Source: JAFDEI01 sp964196055 (lineage in GTDB: Bacteria; Myxococcota_A; UBA9160; SMWR01). Taken from it: a DNA stretch of 7,224 nt. This document shows, in pieces, positions 1-5,890 of the stretch. The translations under genes and the position numbers were made by a program. Position 1 is the stretch's first letter, and every line of letters starts with the position of its first letter. The stretch covers positions 1-7,224 of the forward strand of contig CAXMSF010000126.1 in assembly GCA_964196055.1 (NCBI GenBank). Direction: 5' to 3'. The notes under the pieces are model-generated. The model had not been told where the DNA came from, did not search any database, and was given only the letters and a program-made list of their open reading frames with translations.

Positions 1-873
1 CGCGCGATGATCGCCGCCCACCAGCAGGCTGCGGTCGCGAGCGGTGCGCGCATCGTTCACAGCGCTGGCTTCGACTGCATTCCGTCCGATCTCGGCGTGT
101 TCTTCGTGCAGCGCTCGATGCGAGAACGGCATGGCGTGCCCGCGAAGCAGGTGAAGCTGCGCGTCGTCGGCTTCAGCGGTGCGGCCAGCGGCGGCACCAT
201 CGCGAGCATGGAGACGATGATCGAGGGGGTGCTCCACGACCCCGAAGTCCGACGTGCCATGGCGGACCCCTACGCACTGAACCCGGATGGCCAGAGAGGC
301 CCGGACGGCACCGACCGCGTCATCCCCGCCTGGGATTCGGACTTCGAGCAGTGGACGGCGCCGTTCATCATGGCGGCCCTCAACAGCAAAGTCGTTCGTC
401 GCAGCAATGCACTGCTCGACCACGCCTACGGCGAGGACTTTCGCTACGACGAGGCGATCCTCACTGGCGGCGGCCCGATCGGTGCCGCAAAGGCCGCGGC
501 TCTCGCGGCGGGACTCGGCAGCGTATTGGTCGGCCTGGCGATCCGCCCGATCCGCCGTGCCGTCGTACGACATCTGCCGCAGCCCGGCGAGGGACCGACA
601 CGCGAGCAGCGCGAAAAGGGCTACTTCGATCTGCGACTGTTCGCCGCGCACCCGAGCGATCCCGAGAAGCACCTGCGTGCGCGAATCCGCGGCGACCGGG
701 ACCCGGGTTACGGTTCGACCTCGAAGATGCTCGGCGAGAGCGCGGTCTGCCTGGCAAAGGACGCTCTCGAAGTCGGCGGCGGCTTCGTCACTCCCGCGTC
801 CGCGATGGGCGACGCACTGCTCGCGCGCCTGCCCCTCAACGCGGGCGTGACCTTCGAACTCGAGGATGCTTGA
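1..873 (+). CDS. Saccharopine dehydrogenase-like / trans-acting enoyl reductase-type oxidoreductase, 5'-truncated
   Basis: The frame is open from the first base of the window, so the gene starts upstream; the ATG at base 7 is internal. The visible 290 residues are the C-terminal two thirds of a protein that usually has about 390-420 residues. The N-terminal Rossmann NAD(P)-binding motif is therefore off the window. Seen directly: the family hallmark GFDCIPSDLG at visible residues 23-32, a Gly/Ser-rich SGGTIASMETM stretch near 63-73, an Ala-rich hydrophobic segment around 160-180, and the terminal GGGFVTPASAMG block at 259-270. Known relatives include the mycobacterial trans-acting enoyl reductase of phthiocerol lipid synthesis and many uncharacterised saccharopine reductase-like proteins. 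A role as an NAD(P)H-dependent reductase on an acyl or polyketide-like substrate is inferred, and the nearby WS/DGAT gene is compatible with it. True lysine-pathway saccharopine dehydrogenase activity is unlikely. The family call is firm; the substrate is unknown. Confidence 0.85.
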   Translation, partial: RAMIAAHQQAAVASGARIVHSAGFDCIPSDLGVFFVQRSMRERHGVPAKQVKLRVVGFSGAASGGTIASMETMIEGVLHDPEVRRAMADPYALNPDGQRGPDGTDRVIPAWDSDFEQWTAPFIMAALNSKVVRRSNALLDHAYGEDFRYDEAILTGGGPIGAAKAAALAAGLGSVLVGLAIRPIRRAVVRHLPQPGEGPTREQREKGYFDLRLFAAHPSDPEKHLRARIRGDRDPGYGSTSKMLGESAVCLAKDALEVGGGFVTPASAMGDALLARLPLNAGVTFELEDA

Positions 874-998
874 TCGGATGTGAACTTCCGCGGCGACGAG
901 CGCGGCTTCGCGGGCCGCAATTTCCGGACGGGGCATGGACGAGGGTGAGGCCTTCTCGTCGGTCGCATCTACCCGATTCAGGGAATGGCGAAGGAAAA

Positions 999-1031
999 GA
1001 TAACACGATCGTGTAACCGATCTGTGTTATC
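999..1031. promoter_or_regulatory. Nested palindromic operator-like element
   Basis: Two overlapping symmetries are visible. ACACGATCGTGT at 1003-1014 is a perfect 12-base palindrome. GATAACAC at 999-1006 and GTGTTATC at 1024-1031 are perfect 8-base inverted arms enclosing it and 9 further bases. CGATC followed by GTGT recurs within the element (1006-1014 and 1018-1027, the second with one inserted T), so half-sites appear repeated. Short palindromes of this size are typical of TetR- or MarR-type dimeric repressor sites. A possible -10 hexamer TATCAT at 1028-1033 overlaps the right arm, but no good -35 lies at the usual spacing. Its likely target is the ARPP-1 gene starting 149 bases downstream. 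The regulator is not in the window. Confidence 0.5.
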
Positions 1032-1166
1032 ATGACCGCCGGACAGAGACTCCGGCCTTATCGCTTGGTCGATTCGAATCCAGGAATCGCGAGTGACTTC
1101 GACGGCTCTACGCAGAACAACCAGACCTCGAAATCTGTCACGAGCCAACGCCGGACCGGCCCAATC

Positions 1167-1170
1167 AGGA
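1167..1170 (+). promoter_or_regulatory. Ribosome binding site deciding the ARPP-1 start
   Basis: AGGA lies nine bases before the ATG at 1180. It supports that start over the in-frame GTG at 1093, which has no comparable site and would add a 29-residue Arg/Ser/Thr-rich extension unlike the family. Confidence 0.6.
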
Positions 1171-1179
1171 CAATCCCCC

Positions 1180-2163
1180 ATGACAACCTCGGCAGAACAA
1201 CCGATCTCCGCCTTCCTCGACAACGTACACCTCGCTCCCGCCCAGGCCGGAAAGTCCCTCAGCCTATGGCCGCTCGTACTCAACGACGCGATCTCGCTCC
1301 CGGAAGGCCCGGAGTACGTCGCCCGCAGCACCGCGCTGGCACGTGGCATGCTCCGGATCGACGAGGTCGCCGACTCAGGCGACCTCCGGCGAGTCCGAGT
1401 CAGCAATACGGGCAGCGTCGCTACCCTGTTCCTGTTCGGCGAGAAGGTTCTCGGCGCGAAGCAGAACCGCATCGCGAACGCGAGCTTTCTCATCGGTGCG
1501 CACGACGAAGCGGTGCTCGACGTTTCGTGTCCTGAAGCCGACCGCTGTGTAGAGAGCTGTAGCGCCTGCATCCAGCGGAACGACGGACCCGTCTCTTTTC
1601 TCCCGTACAGAAGCATATCCGAGTGGGTCCGCAGCGGACCTTTCGGGGCCGGAGCGGACGACGTGCGGCTTCTCGACACTCCCTGCCCCAAACACGCGAC
1701 GCCGCGGAAGCATTGGTCGCGAAGCGGCCAACGCGCAGCGAACGCATTTTCATCACCGCGCTCGAACGCGAAATCCTCCAATCGTCGCGGATTCTTTCCC
1801 GAATCGCTCCGTGAGCACTTCCACCCCATCGCTCGTCAGATCGGCTTCGTCGCCTGCATCGGCAGCCGAGTCGTCGGTGCCGAAGCCATCGGCCGACCCG
1901 ATGTCTTCCGCTCCAACTTCGATGCGATGCTCCGAAATTACGTGATCGACGCGAGAGCGGAGTCGGAGAATGATGACCGCGACGGCGCCGATGGAGCGCG
2001 CTTCGAAGCACCCGAGGAGTTCCTCGAGGCACTCGCTGCCACGCCGGCGGAGCGCGGGCCCACCCGTGGAATCGGCGACGACTACCGAATCGGGAGCGAA
2101 CTCGTAGCCGGCTCCGCGCTCGCAAACGCGGCGCTCGTGCATCTGACGGCACTCCCCGCCTAG
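1180..2163 (+). CDS. ARPP-1 / DUF6569 domain protein, with an atypical central segment
   Basis: The product has 327 residues from the ATG supported by AGGA. It matches the ARPP-1 family (ARG and rhodanese-phosphatase-superfamily-associated protein domain) at both ends. The N-terminal half shows a LWPLVL strand, the ITEV-like IDEV, the segment VRVSNTG, then LFGEKVLGAKQNRI with the hallmark AKQNR, then the VSC motif. The C-terminal half shows QIGFVACIGSRVVG, the LRNYVIDA helix, a GIGDDYRI turn and the closing ALVHLTAL. The family's biochemical role is not established, so none is given. The middle, coded by roughly 1545-1800, lacks the expected Gly-Arg-Trp and DQ..VW-like features and reads Ser/Arg-rich late on. 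Another frame over 1680-1790 looks more protein-like, so compensating indels are possible, yet the total length is normal. The stop lies 25 bases from the stop of the convergent WS/DGAT gene. The upstream palindromes suggest repressor control. Confidence 0.78.
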   Translation: MTTSAEQPISAFLDNVHLAPAQAGKSLSLWPLVLNDAISLPEGPEYVARSTALARGMLRIDEVADSGDLRRVRVSNTGSVATLFLFGEKVLGAKQNRIANASFLIGAHDEAVLDVSCPEADRCVESCSACIQRNDGPVSFLPYRSISEWVRSGPFGAGADDVRLLDTPCPKHATPRKHWSRSGQRAANAFSSPRSNAKSSNRRGFFPESLREHFHPIARQIGFVACIGSRVVGAEAIGRPDVFRSNFDAMLRNYVIDARAESENDDRDGADGARFEAPEEFLEALAATPAERGPTRGIGDDYRIGSELVAGSALANAALVHLTALPA

Positions 2164-2188
2164 CCCGCGTTTCGCATCGGCAAGGCTC

Positions 2189-3619
2189 CTAGGCAGTCTG
2201 CGTCACCTCCGGAGCATTCTCGGCGAGCGAGGCTCGGGCCGTGCGAAGGTCCTCCGCAAAACACTCGAGATCCGGCACGAGATCGTATTCCCCCTGCAAC
2301 CCCCAATACAGGGTCCCGTCGTAGCTGAGCACCGCGACACCGATGCCGACCCCTGGAAAGAGCGGCACCAGTGGCTGCATGCTGAGTGCTCGGCAACCGA
2401 GCAGGTACAGCGGGATCGGTGGGCCGGGCACGTTGGTGACGATCATGCTGATCTGGCCCTTCATCGCCGCCGCGCTCAGGTCGAGCAGCGCGGGAATCTC
2501 CTCGGCGACGGCCATCAGCATCTCGACAGCAACGGCCTGCTTGGAGCCCTTGAGCGCACGCGTGCAGCGCTCGATCGCGGCGAGCTGTTTCAACGGCTCT
2601 GGCTCCGCGAGCGGCAGCGAAACGATCCAGGACGAGATCCGGTTGCCCATTTCATCCGAATCGGCCTCCAGCCGGACGTTCACCGGAATCGATACCCGAA
2701 AGTCGAGCCCCTCGAGTTCGACGTCATGCCGCTTCAAATAGCGACGCACCGCACCGGCGATGATTGCGAGTACCAGGTCGTTCAACGAACAGCCCAGGCG
2801 CCGCCGCAGCGCGGTTAATTCAGCGAGCGGCGACTCGAAGCAGTCGACCCGCCGGCGCGGCCCGAGCGGCGCGCGGCTGATCGGTGTCCGCGACGCGGGC
2901 AGCACGTTCTCGAGCAGCTCGACGAACGCCCCCGCCCGTTGCCGCACGTTCGCAAACAGCCCCGGCCCGGTGACCGCGAAGTCCCTCAGTCCACCGAAGA
3001 GCCGCAGCGGCGCTCCGACGCGCCGCGAGATCTCGAATGCGATCAGGTCCACCGCGTCGGGCAGCGGCCTCGGCGCGAAGGGCTTCGGCGCGCGAATCTT
3101 CCGCTCGGGTTTCGCGCTGAGAAGCACCTGCATCAGGTTCACGCCGGAGCCGCCATCCACCATGCAGTGGTGCATCTTCGTCACCACCGCGAAGTACTTC
3201 CCGCCGCCAACGCCCTCGACGAGCCACATCTCCCAGAGCGGGCGCGAGGCGTCTAGGGGCTGGCTAACGATCCAGCCCACCGTCTCCTTCAACTGGGCAG
3301 CGTTCCCGGGCAACGGTAGCGACAGATGGTACAAGTGGTCGTCGAGGTCGAATTCCGCCGCGTCGACCCAGACAGGAATCTTCTCGATCGGCGTCGAGTG
3401 CAGTCGTTGCCGATAACGCGGGATGCGATCGAGTGCGGCCGCGATCGCATCCCGAAAGACTCCGAATTCGACGCCACCCAGCTCGCTGCGCAACGGCTCC
3501 AGCTCGTAGACGCTGAATCCGGAGACGTGCATGTGGATGTTGGCGTCCTCCATCGCGAGGAACTGCCGATCCATCGCACGAAGGGGTTCGAAGAAGGGCG
3601 TGAGCTTCGGAGTGGACAT
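2189..3619 (-). CDS. Wax ester synthase / acyl-CoA:diacylglycerol acyltransferase (WS/DGAT)
   Basis: This 476-residue protein has the normal length of the bacterial WS/DGAT family, which transfers acyl groups from acyl-CoA to fatty alcohols or diacylglycerol to make storage wax esters or triacylglycerol at the inner membrane face. Seen directly: PLDASRPLWEMWLVEG at residues 121-136, the intact catalytic HHxxxDG motif as HHCMVDG at 150-156 (His151 expected to act as the base), NDLVLA at 280-285, MGNRI at 324-328, TNVPGP at 395-400 and SYDG at 432-435. Motifs of both halves are present in order and no residue of the catalytic motif is lost. The start at 3619 is chosen because GGGAG lies six bases upstream and the protein opens with the usual LRAMDRQFLAMED block. 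The ATG at 3706 would add 29 residues without homologous features. The cNMP-FHA gene lies upstream on the same strand, 192 bases away. Wax ester versus triacylglycerol preference cannot be read from sequence. Confidence 0.95.
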   Translation of the reverse strand: MSTPKLTPFFEPLRAMDRQFLAMEDANIHMHVSGFSVYELEPLRSELGGVEFGVFRDAIAAALDRIPRYRQRLHSTPIEKIPVWVDAAEFDLDDHLYHLSLPLPGNAAQLKETVGWIVSQPLDASRPLWEMWLVEGVGGGKYFAVVTKMHHCMVDGGSGVNLMQVLLSAKPERKIRAPKPFAPRPLPDAVDLIAFEISRRVGAPLRLFGGLRDFAVTGPGLFANVRQRAGAFVELLENVLPASRTPISRAPLGPRRRVDCFESPLAELTALRRRLGCSLNDLVLAIIAGAVRRYLKRHDVELEGLDFRVSIPVNVRLEADSDEMGNRISSWIVSLPLAEPEPLKQLAAIERCTRALKGSKQAVAVEMLMAVAEEIPALLDLSAAAMKGQISMIVTNVPGPPIPLYLLGCRALSMQPLVPLFPGVGIGVAVLSYDGTLYWGLQGEYDLVPDLECFAEDLRTARASLAENAPEVTQTA

Positions 3620-3625
3620 CGAACG

Positions 3626-3630
3626 CTCCC
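3626..3630 (-). promoter_or_regulatory. Ribosome binding site of the WS/DGAT gene
   Basis: Read on the minus strand, GGGAG sits six bases before the ATG at 3619. It fixes the start there rather than at the farther upstream ATG at 3706. Confidence 0.6.
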
Positions 3631-3691
3631 GGGATGACGGAGGGCCGGGCGTGCCGAAGCTCCAAGGTGCACGAGTCGAGCAGGTCGGTAG

Positions 3692-3707
3692 TATGATCGA
3701 GGTCATA
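3692..3707. repeat. Short inverted repeat upstream of WS/DGAT
   Basis: TATGA (3692-3696) and TCATA (3703-3707) are inverted arms around six bases. They lie 73 bases upstream of the chosen WS/DGAT start in a 192-base gene-free gap (3620-3811). The spacing fits a dimeric repressor or activator site, but five-base arms can occur by chance. I found no convincing -35/-10 pair near it. Confidence 0.25.
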
Positions 3708-3770
3708 GGCCGCTACCCGAGCCGTCGAGCCGGAAAGCAGCCGCGGTGAGTCCTGAATTCTTGCGATCTC

Positions 3771-3806
3771 AGTGCGGTCTGCGCGCGGCCGCGCGCCGGA
3801 AGCACT
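3771..3806 (-). terminator. GC-rich stem-loop behind the cNMP-FHA gene
   Basis: GCGCGCGGCCGCGCGC at 3781-3796 is a perfect 16-base palindrome. It is flanked by AGTGC (3771-3775) and GCACT (3802-3806), which can pair outside it across an internal loop. The structure starts six bases after the stop codon of the minus-strand cNMP-FHA gene and lies before the WS/DGAT gene. No T run follows on either strand, so it is not a classic intrinsic terminator. It may slow polymerase, protect the 3' end, or separate expression of the two genes. Confidence 0.4.
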
Positions 3807-3811
3807 CAGCC

Positions 3812-4606
3812 TCAGGACGGTTCGAGCGTGAGTTCGAACTCGTAAGGGGATTCAACACTACCGACGACGAGCTCCGCGCGATTTCCTTGCAGGAACACGG
3901 GGCCCGGATCATCGCCGGAGCCGCCAAAGCGCATTCCGTCGAGGCTGGCCCCGAGCCGGCTGCCCCGGTCCACGACTCCGACGCGTTGCTCCTCGACGAT
4001 GAACGCGAGGTGGTGGCGCGAGATCTGCCACGGAATCTGGTCGCGCAGTTCGAGATCGTTATGCACGAGCGGATTGTGGCTCGCGCGCCCGATGCGAAAG
4101 GGGAATTGATCGATCCGGAGCGGGCCCTCGCCGGGCAGCGCCGCAGCCGCCTCCGTGCTGAGCGCTTCGAGCCTCAGCACGGGCCGCGCACGAACTGGCG
4201 CCGGGGTCGGAGCGGGTTCCGACGGAGCCACCGGCAAGGTCACGCCCGTCTGCTCCGCACGAATCTGATAGACCCGCGCATTCGCTTCTCGCAACCGCTC
4301 GAACAGCGACTTCAGCAGCATGACCGCGAGCTTCGGATCGGTCTGGAGGGACTCGTAGAGTTCGTCCTGATGAATCTCGCTGACGACGGTCGGCTCGAGC
4401 GCAACCGCGGTCGCGCTTCGCGGCTTGTCGTCCACGATGCTCATCTCGCCGAGCGTCTCGCCCGGGCCCAGGGTCGCGAGGTGTATCTGCTCGCTCCCGA
4501 CCCGGCGAGTCACCTCGACCAGGCCTTTCTCGATGATGAAGGCGGTCTCACCGAGTTCGTTCTCTCGCAGAATGACCTCACCGCGCTCGAAGTGCCGCTG
4601 TTCCAT
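3812..4606 (-). CDS. Cyclic-nucleotide-binding plus FHA domain protein
   Basis: This 264-residue cytoplasmic protein has two signalling domains. Residues 1-115 form a CAP-family cNMP-binding domain: GEVILRENELGETAF opens it, G53-E54 and R63-S64-A65 make the phosphate-binding cassette, and a helix follows to about 115. A Pro/Ala-rich linker spans roughly 124-143. Residues 143-262 resemble an FHA phosphopeptide-binding domain, with RIGR at 171-174 and SRHH at 196-199. No helix-turn-helix is present, so this is more likely an adaptor or sensor than a CRP-type transcription factor. The FHA loop normally written N-G-T reads L218-G219-A220, so phosphothreonine binding could be altered. The start at 4606 is set by AGGGAGG eight bases upstream; an open extension to 4729 lacks domain features. 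The gene is divergent from the exporter operon and lies upstream of WS/DGAT on the same strand. The intact cassette makes cAMP or cGMP binding plausible but unproven. Confidence 0.88.
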   Translation of the reverse strand: MEQRHFERGEVILRENELGETAFIIEKGLVEVTRRVGSEQIHLATLGPGETLGEMSIVDDKPRSATAVALEPTVVSEIHQDELYESLQTDPKLAVMLLKSLFERLREANARVYQIRAEQTGVTLPVAPSEPAPTPAPVRARPVLRLEALSTEAAAALPGEGPLRIDQFPFRIGRASHNPLVHNDLELRDQIPWQISRHHLAFIVEEQRVGVVDRGSRLGASLDGMRFGGSGDDPGPVFLQGNRAELVVGSVESPYEFELTLEPS

Positions 4607-4787
4607 CCGATGAGCCTCCCTCGGCTGAGCCGATCCTAGCCCGGGCGTATGCAACAGAAAAGCTGCAGCAGCCTTCCGGCATTCTTCTGAAACAAATCCT
4701 TGTTGAATACACAGCGGCGACGTGAACAACTCGCAAGGTTCGCGCTACGGTACCGCCAAGCCGACATCCATTACGAGGAGCTCCGAC
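4607..4787. promoter_or_regulatory. Divergent upstream region of the cNMP-FHA gene and exporter operon
   Basis: About 180 bases separate the two divergent genes and should hold both promoters. Bases 4650-4715 are clearly richer in A and T than the surroundings. On the minus strand TAGGAT (4632-4637) could be a -10 with TTTTCT 17 bases before it, a weak match. I find no good forward promoter. TCGGCTGAGCCGA at 4621-4633 can fold into a small hairpin that touches the minus-strand Shine-Dalgarno AGGGAGG (4615-4621), which could lower access to it. Confidence 0.4.
4615..4621 (-). promoter_or_regulatory. Ribosome binding site of the cNMP-FHA gene
   Basis: Minus-strand AGGGAGG lies eight bases before the ATG at 4606. 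It is the strongest Shine-Dalgarno in the window and settles the start against the longer open frame reaching 4729. Confidence 0.65.
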
Positions 4788-4817
4788 ATGGGCGAATCCG
4801 GAGGAATCGACCGATGA
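4788..4817 (+). CDS. Nine-codon leader-like open frame (MGESGGIDR)
   Basis: ATG at 4788 is preceded by GAGGAG (4775-4780) at a spacing of seven bases. The frame runs nine codons and stops with TGA at 4815-4817, overlapping the HlyD ATG at 4814 as ATGA. It also contains the HlyD gene's own GGAGG. The arrangement is what translational coupling or a translated leader would look like. The peptide has no run of regulatory codons such as repeated aromatic or Cys residues, so classic attenuation is not indicated. It may be a chance frame, because any ATGA start offers a nearby stop. Confidence 0.3.
   Translation: MGESGGIDR
4800..4804 (+). promoter_or_regulatory. Ribosome binding site of the HlyD-like gene
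   Basis: GGAGG lies nine bases before the ATG at 4814. It selects this start over an open frame extending to 4700, whose added 38 residues are Arg-rich and precede the membrane anchor without homology. Confidence 0.65.
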
Positions 4818-5890
4818 CAACCGAAGGAGTCGCTCCCGACCCGGTGCGCCGCTTGGTCCACCGAGTTGCAATCGTCTGCGCGCTGCTCTTCCTGTGGTAC
4901 GTGGCAGCAGATCGCTGGACACCCAGCACCGATCAAGCACGCGTCGACGGCTATGTGGTGCCCATTGCGCCCGAGGTCTCGGGGCGGGTGACGAATGTCG
5001 TAGTCGGAAACAACCAGATCGTAGAAGCCGGCGACCTGCTGCTCGAGATCGACCCCTTCCAATACGAACTCGCGGTGAAGGCTGCCGAGGCGGATCTCGA
5101 AAGAGCCGGCCAAACCATCGGAATGGGCACGGCCGACATCGCGGCCGCACAGGCTCGTCTCGCCGACGCGAAAGCACAGCTGGCTCACGACCGCGTGGAA
5201 GCCGACCGCCGCATCACCCTCGAGGGACTCGGCGTGGCGTCGAAGACCGAGGCCGACCGCGCGCGAGCGTCCCTCTCTCGCGGTGAGGCGCAACTCAAGA
5301 CCGCGCAGGCGGACCTCGAGAAGGCCAGGGAGAGCCTCGGAGACACGGGCCGCGACAACGCCGAGGTCCAATCGGCGATGGCCGCTCTCGAGCGCGCCCG
5401 CGATGATCTTTCGCACACCTCGCTCTACGCACCTTCGAAGGGTGGCATCGCCGACCTCGCGATCACCGTCGGTCAGTACGCGAGCGCGGGGCAGCCGCTC
5501 ATGACCTTCATCTCGGCCTCCGACGTCTGGGTGGTGGCGAACCTGCGTGAGAACAGCCTCGGCAACCTCGAAGCCGGTGATGCGGCCGAAATCCTGCTCG
5601 ACGTGGCGCCCGGTCGCATCTTCCAGGGCACGGTGGCGAGTATCGGCTACGGGGTCGAAACCAGTCGCGACCCGCTCGGCGCGCTTCCGAGCGTCGGAAG
5701 CCAGAGCGGATGGCTGCGGGATCCGCAGCGTTTCCCTGTGATCATTCGCTTCGACGACGATTCCTCGCGCGGTCTGCGCCGGGCCGGCGGGCAGGCCGAC
5801 GTGGTGATCTACACGGGCCGGAACTTCGTGCTCAACCCGCTCGCCTGGCTGTGGATCCGCTTCCTCGGGCTGCTCTCGTTTGTCTACTGA
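4814..5890 (+). CDS. HlyD family secretion protein (membrane fusion subunit of an exporter)
   Basis: The product has 358 residues, usual for short HlyD/EmrA-like periplasmic adaptors that link an inner-membrane pump to an outer-membrane channel. Residues 12-33 form one N-terminal membrane anchor. Residues 40-85 are the first lipoyl-like half (ARVDGYVVPIAPEVSGRV, then EAGDLLLEIDPFQYE). An Ala/Glu/Arg-rich coiled-coil hairpin fills about 85-200. The second lipoyl half follows with YAPSKGGIADL and the GQYASAGQPLMTFI turn, then a beta-barrel segment with VWVVANLRE and AEILLDVAPG. The last 18 residues are hydrophobic and Trp-rich (LAWLWIRFLGLLS), a tail seen in HlyD proteins paired with DUF2955 or FUSC pumps. 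The next gene overlaps it by 11 bases, so the two form an operon. By analogy with AaeA/AaeB-type pairs, small organic or aromatic acids are possible substrates; this is an inference. An open antisense frame covers much of it but is a GC shadow. Confidence 0.92.
   Translation: MTTEGVAPDPVRRLVHRVAIVCALLFLWYVAADRWTPSTDQARVDGYVVPIAPEVSGRVTNVVVGNNQIVEAGDLLLEIDPFQYELAVKAAEADLERAGQTIGMGTADIAAAQARLADAKAQLAHDRVEADRRITLEGLGVASKTEADRARASLSRGEAQLKTAQADLEKARESLGDTGRDNAEVQSAMAALERARDDLSHTSLYAPSKGGIADLAITVGQYASAGQPLMTFISASDVWVVANLRENSLGNLEAGDAAEILLDVAPGRIFQGTVASIGYGVETSRDPLGALPSVGSQSGWLRDPQRFPVIIRFDDDSSRGLRRAGGQADVVIYTGRNFVLNPLAWLWIRFLGLLSFVY

Larger units (their letters stand above)
874..1179. other. Gene-free gap between the reductase and ARPP-1 genes
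   Basis: These 306 bases hold no open frame that looks like a protein; frames crossing the gap read as Arg/Ser/Pro-rich shadow peptides. The first 110 bases are GC-rich like the genes and show no hairpin followed by a T run, so no intrinsic terminator is visible behind the reductase. Bases 991-1033 form an AT-richer island with palindromes, listed separately. The remaining stretch up to 1179 is probably the 5' leader of the ARPP-1 gene, with its ribosome binding site at 1167-1170. A GTG at 1093 would extend that gene upstream, but the extension is low-complexity and lacks a good Shine-Dalgarno. Confidence 0.6.

Noticed and set aside
1093..1179. GTG-initiated N-terminal extension of the ARPP-1 gene
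   Set aside because: The 29 added residues are low-complexity and lack a ribosome binding site, while the ATG at 1180 has AGGA at nine bases.
978..1829. A 283-codon minus-strand frame across the gap and the ARPP-1 gene
   Set aside because: It has no family motifs or Shine-Dalgarno and covers clear ARPP-1 sequence on the other strand. It stays open only because of base composition.
3746..4639. A 297-codon plus-strand frame opposite the cNMP-FHA gene
   Set aside because: Arg/His-rich composition without domains; the minus strand has both cNMP and FHA motifs and a strong ribosome binding site.
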